This document shows, in pieces, positions 57,191 to 64,000 of a DNA stretch of 64,000 nucleotides. The position numbers and the translations under genes are program-made. The stretch is taken from NCBI RefSeq assembly GCF_025558165.1, contig NZ_LAMZ01000001.1, positions 806,001-870,000 of the forward strand. Reading direction: 5' to 3'. Within the stretch, counting starts at the first letter, position 1; the number at the start of each line of letters is the position of its first letter. Source of the stretch: Candidatus Pelagibacter ubique HIMB140. GTDB lineage: Bacteria > Pseudomonadota > Alphaproteobacteria > Pelagibacterales > Pelagibacteraceae. The notes beneath the pieces were generated by a model. That model worked only from the letters and a program-made list of their open reading frames with translations. It made no database searches and was not told where the DNA came from.

Positions 57191-57742
57191 GTGAATAAAT
57201 CTTTTTTAAAATTTGTTACTGATTTTGGACCTTTAGCAATATTTTTTTTCTATTATTACAACAGTGGAAAAAATTTATCAGTAGCAATTCCTCCCTTAAT
57301 AGTTGCAACTATCATTGCATTAACAGTTGTTTGGTTTTTTGAAAAAAAAATACCACCTATGCCTTTGTTAAGTGGAATTTTAATAACTTTTTTTGGTGGT
57401 CTCACTATCTATTTTAATGATCCAATATTTATTTATGTAAAACCAACAATAATAAATATCATGTTTGCTTTAGCTTTATATTTTGGAAAATACTTTACGA
57501 AAGAACCAATTCTTAAAAAAGTTATGGGTAAATCAATACCTTTGTCAGATATCGGATGGGAAATTTTAAATCGAAGATGGATGTTTTTTTTCTTCGGACT
57601 TGCATTATTAAATGAATTTGTTTGGAGAACGCAAACTGAAGAATTTTGGGTTAATTTTAAAGTATGGGGAATGCTTCCAATAACAATAGTGTTTACAGGA
57701 TTTCAGGTACCTTTAATAAATAAATATAAAATAGATGCGTAA
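57191..57742 (+). CDS. yciB: Inner membrane-spanning protein YciB (IspZ septation family)
   Basis: Five-helix membrane protein of 183 residues, involved in envelope synthesis and septation in other bacteria. FVTDFGPLAIFFFYYY at the N-terminus and ILNRRWMFFFFGLALLNEFVWR are highly typical. The start is GTG at 57191. The gene ends eight bases inside the next reading frame. In rhizobial genomes ispZ sits beside ccm and ftsY genes, which fits the nearby ccm cluster. Confidence 0.93.
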   Translation: MNKSFLKFVTDFGPLAIFFFYYYNSGKNLSVAIPPLIVATIIALTVVWFFEKKIPPMPLLSGILITFFGGLTIYFNDPIFIYVKPTIINIMFALALYFGKYFTKEPILKKVMGKSIPLSDIGWEILNRRWMFFFFGLALLNEFVWRTQTEEFWVNFKVWGMLPITIVFTGFQVPLINKYKIDA

Positions 57743-58079
57743 TAACTTAAGATTAGTAGTAAACAATCCACATAACAAAATAGAGGAAAAACAATTTTTT
57801 GAAAAAGATGAACTTAAAATTATTTTAGATCTTTATGCTAAGATGGTTTCCGAAGGTTCTTGGAAAGATTATGGTCTCAACATATCAAGCAAACAAGTTA
57901 GCTTTAGTGTATTTAGGAATGCAGCAGAAAATGCACTCTATAAAATCTGCAAAAACTTTAAGCCAAGAAATAAGAATTTAAAATACTTAATCACAGATAC
58001 AACTGGTAAGATATTAAAAAATTCTTACGAACTTAAATCTTTACTTAAAAATACTAATTGGAAGAAACTTCAAAAATAA
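57735..58079 (+). CDS. DUF2794 family protein
   Basis: A 114-residue soluble protein found in alphaproteobacteria. The conserved core is WKDYGLNISSKQVSFSVFRNAAENALYKICKNF with the following ITDTTGKILKNSYELKSLL. No function is known. It overlaps yciB by eight bases and is probably translated together with it. It converges on the Bax-inhibitor family gene with a one-base gap. Confidence 0.85.
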   Translation: MRNNLRLVVNNPHNKIEEKQFFEKDELKIILDLYAKMVSEGSWKDYGLNISSKQVSFSVFRNAAENALYKICKNFKPRNKNLKYLITDTTGKILKNSYELKSLLKNTNWKKLQK

Positions 58080-58080
58080 A

Positions 58081-58842
58081 CTATCGTCTTTGACCAAAAA
58101 GTCTTAACAACATTATAAATAGATTAATAAAGTCTAGGTATAATGTTAAAGCACCCATTACTGCTTTTTTTCCAACGATTTCACCAGAGTCACTTGCAAC
58201 ATACATGTTTTTAATTTTTTGAGTATCATAAGCTGTTAAACCTACGAAAATTAAAACACCTAAAATTGAAATTACAAAGTACATCATTGAAGATTTTAAG
58301 AAAATGTTAACGATTGATGCAATAATTATACCAATCAATCCCATCATTAAAAATGATCCAAACTTTGTTAAATCTCTTTTAGTTGTATAACCATAAATAC
58401 TCATAGCTCCAAAAGTTGCTGAAGTTATGAAGAACACTCTAGTAACACTTAAACCAGTATAAACTAATAAGATTGAAGACAATGAAAGACCCATTAAAGC
58501 TGCAAACACCCAGAATGTTGTTTGAGCTTTTGAAGCGCTCATCTTATTAATTCCAAAACTCATGTAAAAAACGATACCTAAAGGAGCTAACATTACCAAC
58601 CATTTAAGTCCTGATAAATAAATTGCATTCCCCATTTGTGTTAATCCAACAATTGCACCTGATTGATCAGTTACTACTGACATCTTGAATGTTATTAGTG
58701 CGATGATCCCTGTTAACAACACACCTGTTGCCATGTAGTTATAAACTTTTAACATGTAGGCTCTTAAGCCTTCATCCATTACAGCAGCAGTTTGTTGCGC
58801 TGCCTTTGCTCTGTTTAATATTCCGTTTTTATCAAATTCCAT
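58081..58842 (-). CDS. Bax inhibitor-1/YccA family membrane protein
   Basis: A 253-residue protein with seven predicted helices. The N-terminal LRAYMLKVYNYMATGVLLTG and the C-terminal YDTQKIKNMY and GALTLYLDFINLFIMLLRLFG are the BI-1 signature, including the paired Asp residues that form the pH sensor in the bacterial homologue BsYetJ. It may act as a proton-gated calcium leak; bacterial roles are poorly known. Confidence 0.93.
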   Translation of the reverse strand: MEFDKNGILNRAKAAQQTAAVMDEGLRAYMLKVYNYMATGVLLTGIIALITFKMSVVTDQSGAIVGLTQMGNAIYLSGLKWLVMLAPLGIVFYMSFGINKMSASKAQTTFWVFAALMGLSLSSILLVYTGLSVTRVFFITSATFGAMSIYGYTTKRDLTKFGSFLMMGLIGIIIASIVNIFLKSSMMYFVISILGVLIFVGLTAYDTQKIKNMYVASDSGEIVGKKAVMGALTLYLDFINLFIMLLRLFGQRR

Positions 58843-58843
58843 A

Positions 58844-58856
58844 ATATGTTACATAT
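58844..58856. promoter_or_regulatory. Perfect 13-base palindrome in the divergent promoter region
   Basis: ATATGT-T-ACATAT lies two bases upstream of the BI-1 gene start, within the 79-base divergent region shared with the aldo/keto reductase. It could be an operator or simply an AT-rich chance dyad. Confidence 0.3.
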
Positions 58857-58921
58857 AATAGTCTTTTAATAATTATTCAAGATACCTTAAAAGATTAATA
58901 AAAAGTTAACATAAAACATTA

Positions 58922-59956
58922 ATGAATTACAAAAAATTGGGAAATACCGATCTTGATGTGAGTACAATTTGTCTCGGTACAATGACTTGGGGCGAACAAA
59001 ATACTCAAGACGAAGCATTTGAACAAATGGACTTTGCTTTAAGTAATGGAGTTAATTTTTGGGATACTGCTGAATTGTATGCAGTTCCTCCTCGTAAAGA
59101 AACTTATGGGGACACTGAAGAAATAATTGGTAATTGGTTTGAAAAAACAAAAAAAAGAAAAGAAGTTATTTTAGCTACTAAAGTTGCTGGTCCAGCAAGA
59201 GATTATTTAAGAAATGGAGAAAATAGTTTTACAGGTCCAAACTTAGAGTCGGCTTTGAACAATAGTCTCAAAAGACTTAAAACAGATTATATTGATTTAT
59301 ATCAACTGCATTGGCCAGAAAGAAATGTAAATAATTTTGGAAGACTTGGTTATGTTCATAAAGAAAATGATTGGAATCAATTTGAAGATGTTCTTGGGGA
59401 ATTAGATAAATATATTAAAGCTGGGAAAATAAGATACGTTGGTCTTTCGAACGAAACTCCTTGGGGAGCGTTAAATTATTTGCAGCTATCAAAAGATAAA
59501 AATTTACCAAGAATGATGTCTATTCAAAATCCATACAGCTTACTAAATAGAACTTATGAAGTAGGATTAGCCGAAGTTTCAATTAGAGAAAAAATTGGAT
59601 GTCTTGCGTACTCACCTCTAGCAAGTGGATACTTAACAGGAAAGTATAGAAATAAGAATTTTCCTAAAGGATCAAGAATGGAAAGAGACTTTGATTTTTG
59701 GACAAGATATAGAAAACCTAACACAGAGGCTGCTGTAGAACTTTATTTTAAAATCTGCAAGAAACACAATTTAAATATGACTCAAATGTCTATTAAATTC
59801 TGTGAAATCCAAGAATTTATGACAAGTGTTATTATAGGTGCAACTACTATGGAGCAGTTGAAATCAGATATAGAAAGTGTAAATGTAAATTTATCTAATG
59901 ATGTCATTGAAGAAATCAATCAAGTTCAAACAATTTATCCAAACCCATGTCCTTAA
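58922..59956 (+). CDS. Aldo/keto reductase (Tas-like)
   Basis: NADP(H)-dependent reductase of 344 residues. The catalytic tetrad is visible: Asp in FWDTAELYAVP with the Tyr, Lys in LATKVAGPARD, and His in LYQLHWPERN. The insertion RNVNNFGRLGY and the order of segments match E. coli Tas. Substrate is unknown. It is divergent from the BI-1 gene and overlaps the next gene by 10 bases. Confidence 0.92.
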   Translation: MNYKKLGNTDLDVSTICLGTMTWGEQNTQDEAFEQMDFALSNGVNFWDTAELYAVPPRKETYGDTEEIIGNWFEKTKKRKEVILATKVAGPARDYLRNGENSFTGPNLESALNNSLKRLKTDYIDLYQLHWPERNVNNFGRLGYVHKENDWNQFEDVLGELDKYIKAGKIRYVGLSNETPWGALNYLQLSKDKNLPRMMSIQNPYSLLNRTYEVGLAEVSIREKIGCLAYSPLASGYLTGKYRNKNFPKGSRMERDFDFWTRYRKPNTEAAVELYFKICKKHNLNMTQMSIKFCEIQEFMTSVIIGATTMEQLKSDIESVNVNLSNDVIEEINQVQTIYPNPCP

Positions 59957-60456
59957 TTAAAAAAATAATAATTTTATCAACTGTATTTATCTTAAGTTCA
60001 AATCATTTACTTGCACAAGAAGTAAAAAAAATTGGTAAATATAAAGATTGGGAAGCAATGGTAGCATATGAACCTGATGGCAAAGTATGTTTTGCACAAT
60101 CAGTACCAGTGCTTCAAGCACCAAAATCAAACAAAAGAGATGCAAAATTATTTGTAACTTTTAGACCAGAAGAAAGCATCTCAAATGAAGTAAGTGTTAC
60201 TCCTGGATATGAATTTAATAACAAAAACTCTGTTATTGCGGCATCTGGAAAGAACAAATTTAAGTTTGATATAATGCAACAAGGCTTTGCATGGATTGCT
60301 GATAACAAAATTGAAGTAAAAATGATTAGTAGAATGAAGAAGGGATCAAGAATAATGATTATTGGTTACAATCAAAATGGATCCCAAACAATTGATCATT
60401 ATTCTTTGCTTGGATTTACCAAAGCTTACAACGCATCAAAAAAAGCTTGTACATAA
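59947..60456 (+). CDS. IalB (invasion-associated locus B) family secreted protein
   Basis: A 169-residue protein with a signal peptide (MSLIKKIIILSTVFILSSNHLLA, cleavage before QEVKK). The mature part begins KIGKYKDWEAMVAYEPDGKVCFAQS, typical of IalB proteins that open with a W-x-x-Cys pattern, and ends with a second Cys (KKACT), so a disulfide is likely. The family is widespread in free-living alphaproteobacteria, where its function is unknown. The start overlaps the reductase gene. Confidence 0.88.
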   Translation: MSLIKKIIILSTVFILSSNHLLAQEVKKIGKYKDWEAMVAYEPDGKVCFAQSVPVLQAPKSNKRDAKLFVTFRPEESISNEVSVTPGYEFNNKNSVIAASGKNKFKFDIMQQGFAWIADNKIEVKMISRMKKGSRIMIIGYNQNGSQTIDHYSLLGFTKAYNASKKACT

Positions 60457-60460
60457 TTAA

Positions 60461-61648
60461 ATGAAATCAAAAAATAAAATTGTACTTGCCTACTCAGGCG
60501 GTTTAGATACATCCATAATTTTAAAATGGCTTCAAGAAAATTATAATGCTGAAGTAATTTGTTATACCGCTGATGTTGGTCAAGAAATTGATAGAAAAAA
60601 AATTTTTAAAAATGCAAAAAAATTTGGTGTCAAAAATATTATTATCCAAGATTTAAAAGATACTTTTGTAAAAAATTACGTTTACCCAATGATTAGAGGA
60701 CATGCAATTTATGAAGGGGTGTATCTTTTAGGGACGTCTATTGCTAGACCACTAATAGCAAAAGACCAAATAAGAGTTGCTAAAAAATTTAAAGCCAATG
60801 CAGTATCACATGGTGCTACAGGAAAAGGAAACGACCAAGTAAGATTTGAATTGGGCTATCATTACTTTGGACCAAAAATAAAAATTATTGCTCCATGGAG
60901 AATTTGGAAATTAAAATCAAGAACTGATTTAATTAACTATGCAAAAAAACATGGTATACCAATACCAAAAGATAAAAAGGGTGCTCCACCTTTTTCAGTA
61001 GATGACAATTTATTTCATACATCAACTGAGGGGAAAGTATTAGAAAATCCAAAAAATTCTGCGCCAGAATTTATTTACCAAAGAACAGCTTCTCCTGAGA
61101 AAGCTCCAAACAAACCTTCATTTATTACAATCAACTTTAAAAAAGGAGACCCATTTGCAATTAATGGAAAAAAAATGTCTCCTTCAAAATTATTAGAAAA
61201 ATTGAACAACATTGCTGGAAAAAATGGAATAGGAAGAGTCGATTTAGTTGAAAATAGATTTATTGGAATAAAGTCTCGAGGTGTGTACGAAACACCTGGT
61301 GGAACTTTATTAATTCATGCACATAGAGCAATCGAATCTGTAACATTAGATAAAGAAACAATGCATAAAAAAGATCAGATTATGCCAAGATATGCTGAAC
61401 TTATTTATAATGGTTATTGGTATTCAAAAGAAAGATTTAAACTTCAAAAAATTGTTGATCTGAAAAGAAACAAAGTTAATGGCTCAGTAAAACTTAAACT
61501 TTATAAAGGAAATGTAATAATCGAATCTCGAATTACAAATAGTTCAGCATACTCTATGAAAAAAGTTTCTTTTGAAGAAAATAAAACATTTAATAAATCT
61601 AACGTTGAGAGATTTATTAATTATCATAAGAAAAAACTTCGTTCATAA
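60461..61648 (+). CDS. argG: Argininosuccinate synthase
   Basis: ATP-dependent ligase (395 residues) joining citrulline and aspartate. The N-terminal pyrophosphatase-loop motif LAYSGGLDTSIILKWLQE, then SHGATGKGNDQVRFE and RTASPEKAPNKPSFITI, and ENRFIGIKSRGVYETPGG are conserved. Argininosuccinate lyase is not adjacent. It lies four bases after the IalB-family gene. Confidence 0.97.
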   Translation: MKSKNKIVLAYSGGLDTSIILKWLQENYNAEVICYTADVGQEIDRKKIFKNAKKFGVKNIIIQDLKDTFVKNYVYPMIRGHAIYEGVYLLGTSIARPLIAKDQIRVAKKFKANAVSHGATGKGNDQVRFELGYHYFGPKIKIIAPWRIWKLKSRTDLINYAKKHGIPIPKDKKGAPPFSVDDNLFHTSTEGKVLENPKNSAPEFIYQRTASPEKAPNKPSFITINFKKGDPFAINGKKMSPSKLLEKLNNIAGKNGIGRVDLVENRFIGIKSRGVYETPGGTLLIHAHRAIESVTLDKETMHKKDQIMPRYAELIYNGYWYSKERFKLQKIVDLKRNKVNGSVKLKLYKGNVIIESRITNSSAYSMKKVSFEENKTFNKSNVERFINYHKKKLRS

Positions 61649-61652
61649 ATAA

Positions 61653-62270
61653 ATGGAAATAAATATATTCGCAGACACTATTTGTGGATGGTGTTACATA
61701 GGTCATAAAAATTTAAATACAGCGATTAAAAAATTTCCAAACATAAAATTTGAAATTAAACATATACCTTTTCAATTAAACCCGGATATGCCTCTAGAGG
61801 GAATAGCTCGTGATAAATATCTTGAGATAAAATTTGGTGGGAAAAAATTTGCAGAACCTATGTATGAAAATATGAAATTAAAAGCAAAAGAGTCTGGAAT
61901 GAATTTTAATTTAGATAAAATAAAAAAAACTCCTAATACAGTTCTATCTCATTTACTAATAATTTTGAGTGAAAAGTTTAATATACAAAATCAGGTAAAA
62001 GAAAAAATTTATCAATCATATTTTATTGATGGTCTCGACATAGGAGATATTGATGTTTTAACCAATATTGCAAAACAATATAATATTTCTGAAGAGATCT
62101 TTAAAAATTTTATCAATGATAAAAATATTGCGGTTGTAAATTCAAAAATATTAATTGCTACAAAAAAAAATATAAGTGGTGTTCCGTTTTATGAGATAGG
62201 AAATGTTTTTATATCAGGTGCTCAAAGTGTAACACACTTGGAAAATGCAATAAATTCAAACTTAAACTAA
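61653..62270 (+). CDS. FrnE-like DsbA-family oxidoreductase
   Basis: A 205-residue cytoplasmic thioredoxin-fold protein without a signal peptide. It has the active-site CGWC in FADTICGWCYIGHKN near the N-terminus, a helical insertion, and the cis-Pro loop ISGVPFYEIGNVFISGAQS. FrnE-type proteins act as disulfide isomerases or in polyketide enzyme complexes in other organisms; the client here is unknown. It starts five bases after argG. Confidence 0.9.
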   Translation: MEINIFADTICGWCYIGHKNLNTAIKKFPNIKFEIKHIPFQLNPDMPLEGIARDKYLEIKFGGKKFAEPMYENMKLKAKESGMNFNLDKIKKTPNTVLSHLLIILSEKFNIQNQVKEKIYQSYFIDGLDIGDIDVLTNIAKQYNISEEIFKNFINDKNIAVVNSKILIATKKNISGVPFYEIGNVFISGAQSVTHLENAINSNLN

Positions 62271-62323
62271 AATTAAGTCAATTTTTCCTTTGTTATAACT
62301 TTTTAAAACTATATGTTAAATAC

Positions 62324-62782
62324 ATGGACTCGTTAAAAAACTGGATGAAAGATGCTGCAAACATTTTGTTTGATGATAGTAAAAATGATCTGAGAGCACT
62401 ACCCAAAACAGTTAGACTTCAAATTCTTTTAGTTCTAAGTTTTATTTGGACTACAGTTTTTAGTTTATATGTATTCTCATACACAACATTTGCATTTGGT
62501 TGGGCAGGTCTTTATGTAGCGCATGTAGGATTAATTTTTGCTGTGTATATGACTTTTAAACAATTTCATAAAGCAGAGGAAAGATCTAGCAGTGTATTTG
62601 AAACTAAAAATTTTGACCCATTTAAGATTATGGTAATTGTTTTTGTGATAGTATTTATATTTGTTTTTTCAAAAGGTATTGAAGTATTAACTAGTCCTAA
62701 TCCAAGTTCTTATTCAATTCCTTATGATGGGCCGTCAAAATCAGTTTTTGAAAAATGGCTTCCATTTAGTAAAGATAAATAA
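62324..62782 (+). CDS. Membrane protein of unknown function
   Basis: A 152-residue protein with three hydrophobic segments (about residues 31-52, 56-78 and 100-120), a soluble N-terminus rich in Asp and Lys, and a C-terminal periplasm-like tail (NPSSYSIPYDGPSKSVFEKWLP). I recognise no family. It is followed without spacing (one-base overlap) by psiE, so the two proteins may work together. Confidence 0.8.
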   Translation: MDSLKNWMKDAANILFDDSKNDLRALPKTVRLQILLVLSFIWTTVFSLYVFSYTTFAFGWAGLYVAHVGLIFAVYMTFKQFHKAEERSSSVFETKNFDPFKIMVIVFVIVFIFVFSKGIEVLTSPNPSSYSIPYDGPSKSVFEKWLPFSKDK

Positions 62783-63162
62783 TGGACAAGATAGCAAAAA
62801 ACTTACAACTAGCTTTGATGGTTATTATCTTAATCAGCACAGTTATTGCAGTTGGAATTGAGATGAAAAATATGTTCTTAAATCAATCTGTAACATTAGC
62901 TGATCTACTATTAATGTTTCTTTATCTAGAGGTCCTGGCGATGGTTAGAGTTTTTTGGAACCAACAATCAATTAGTATTACCCTTCCACTGCTTATTGCA
63001 ATTACTGCTCTTGCACGATTTATTATTTTACAAGGAAAAGAAATGGATCCTACTGCACTTGTTTATGAAGCGGTCGCGATTTTATTAATTGCTGGAGCAA
63101 TTGTTGTCTTAAGATTGAGACATAGTGATAAATTGGGTCTCAAGAAAAAAAAATCAAAATAA
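62782..63162 (+). CDS. psiE: PsiE-family membrane protein (phosphate-starvation-inducible type)
   Basis: A 126-residue four-helix protein. MFLNQSVTLADLLLMFLYLEVLAMVRVFW, followed by SISITLPLLIAITALARFIIL, is the PsiE signature. The molecular function is unknown, and control by phosphate has not been shown in this lineage. No pho box was identified upstream. It is coupled to the preceding unknown membrane gene. Confidence 0.85.
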   Translation: MDKIAKNLQLALMVIILISTVIAVGIEMKNMFLNQSVTLADLLLMFLYLEVLAMVRVFWNQQSISITLPLLIAITALARFIILQGKEMDPTALVYEAVAILLIAGAIVVLRLRHSDKLGLKKKKSK

Positions 63163-63168
63163 TTTAAA

Positions 63169-64000
63169 ATGATGTTTGAAGCTTCAAGGGCTAAGGCCTT
63201 AAATCAATTAAATAATTTTATCGATAACAATCTTGCAGATTATTCTAAATTAAGAAATTTTGATTTTGGTCCTGAAAAAAGATCTAATATATCATGCTTA
63301 TCTCCATACATAACACACGGAATTATAAACGAAAAAGAAGTCATCCAGAAAGCTCTAAGCAAATTTTCTTTTTCAAAAAATGAAAAATTTATTCAAGAAG
63401 TTTTATGGAGAACTTATTGGAAAGGTTGGTTAGAGCTAAGACCAAATGTTTGGGCAGATTATCTTATTGAATTAAATCAAATAAAAAATGAACTTCAAAA
63501 TAATAAAAATTATCTCTCAGCAATTGAGGGAAAAACAGATATTGAATGCTTTAATGAATGGGTTAACGAGCTAAAAGAAAACAATTATTTGCATAATCAT
63601 ACAAGAATGTGGTTTGCTAGTATTTGGATTTTTACCTTAGAACTACCTTGGCAATTAGGCGCAGAATTTTTCATGCAAAATCTTTATGATGGAGATGCTG
63701 CATCAAATACTCTTGGATGGCGATGGGTTGCAGGTGTTCAAACTCAAGGAAAACATTATCTTGCTAGTGAATGGAATATTAAAAAATTCACAAACAATAG
63801 ATTTCAAAACGTAAAATTAAATGAAAATGCCCCTCCTAAAATCTCAGAAAAATCTTATCAAATAATAAAACAAGATTTTACTAATCCACAAAATATTGAA
63901 GAAAAAAATCTTTTAATTTTTGATAATAATCTCTCATTTGAAATCACTGACTTTAAAGAAAAAAACTTTAAGAAAATTTACTTAGTTTCTAACAAAAATG
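63169..64000 (+). CDS. Photolyase/cryptochrome-like FAD-binding protein, 5' part, cut by window edge
   Basis: 277 codons are visible from the ATG at 63169. The protein opens directly with the helical FAD-binding domain of photolyases: ISCLSPYITHGIINEKEV (about residues 41-58), LWRTYWKGWLELRPNVW (79-95), HNHTRMWFASIWIF (142-155), WQLGAEFFMQNLYDGDAASNTLGWRWVAGVQ split over residues 161-191. The N-terminal antenna-binding Rossmann domain of standard photolyases is missing. After the FAD domain, from about residue 247, a new alpha/beta-like segment begins (NLLIFDNNLSFE, then KKIYLVSNKN) and runs off the window. It may be a repair enzyme or a light sensor. Confidence 0.85.
   Translation, partial: MMFEASRAKALNQLNNFIDNNLADYSKLRNFDFGPEKRSNISCLSPYITHGIINEKEVIQKALSKFSFSKNEKFIQEVLWRTYWKGWLELRPNVWADYLIELNQIKNELQNNKNYLSAIEGKTDIECFNEWVNELKENNYLHNHTRMWFASIWIFTLELPWQLGAEFFMQNLYDGDAASNTLGWRWVAGVQTQGKHYLASEWNIKKFTNNRFQNVKLNENAPPKISEKSYQIIKQDFTNPQNIEEKNLLIFDNNLSFEITDFKEKNFKKIYLVSNKN

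Overview
The window reads as the compact, strongly AT-rich chromosome of a SAR11-type marine alphaproteobacterium ('Candidatus Pelagibacter' or a close relative). The evidence is the dense packing (genes commonly overlap or are separated by only a few bases), the DMSP demethylase cluster with a DmdA that matches the Pelagibacter protein as I remember it, alphaproteobacterial gene neighbourhoods (rpsP-trmD-rplS-leuCDB-asd, DUF2794, short-form ccm genes), TRAP and ABC uptake systems, and a structured leader upstream of ffh of the kind reported for this lineage. No phage, insertion sequence, CRISPR array, rRNA or tRNA was seen. No gene-free stretch exceeds 300 bases; the longest gaps are about 180 bases.

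Layout. Positions 1-26,700 form one long minus-strand train. Read in its direction of transcription it is: ffh leader RNA, ffh, rpsP, trmD, rplS (rimM is not there), leuC-leuD-leuB, dmdC-dmdB-alpha/beta hydrolase-dmdA, asd, sdhC-D-A-B, mmsA, mdh, sucC-sucD, sucA-sucB-lpdA, and the 5' part of priA. Most of the TCA cycle from 2-oxoglutarate to oxaloacetate (2-oxoglutarate dehydrogenase, succinyl-CoA synthetase, succinate dehydrogenase, malate dehydrogenase; fumarase is absent) lies side by side with the DMSP demethylation genes. Positions 26,700-28,463 hold dapF and ftsY on the plus strand, so the SRP protein and its receptor diverge from one short structured region.

Positions 28,456-35,478 hold a secreted unknown, a membrane-anchored hydrolase, an EamA exporter, a 58-residue membrane protein, an amidase and a TRAP transporter (dctM, dctQ, dctP) with a strong terminator hairpin between P and Q. 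Positions 35,604-43,389 hold a five-gene ABC importer resembling the glycerol/polyol (Glp) type, whose two ATPases have complementary degenerate motifs, then a zinc alcohol dehydrogenase and a divergent GAF/Fis-type regulator that lacks an AAA+ domain. Positions 43,386-51,970 are a glycolate/2-hydroxyacid block: MFS carrier, hydroxyacid dehydrogenase, glcF-glcE-glcD, a class I aminotransferase and an FMN hydroxyacid dehydrogenase. Positions 51,980-56,606 hold a PagL-like outer-membrane lipid A deacylase and a cytochrome c maturation cluster (ccmH, G, F, E, D, C; no ccmA or ccmB). The rest (56,784-64,000) holds hspQ, yciB, a DUF2794 gene, a Bax-inhibitor-1 family protein, an aldo/keto reductase, an IalB-family protein, argG, a FrnE-like DsbA protein, an unknown membrane protein, psiE and the start of a photolyase-like gene whose FAD domain comes first.

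Together the genes describe an oligotrophic heterotroph that takes up small organic acids, polyols and DMSP and oxidises glycolate and other 2-hydroxyacids, feeding carbon into an adjacent TCA block. Several starts were moved from the longest open frame to a better supported codon (ffh, rplS, sdhD, dctQ, the first ABC ATPase). Some genes use TTG or GTG starts.
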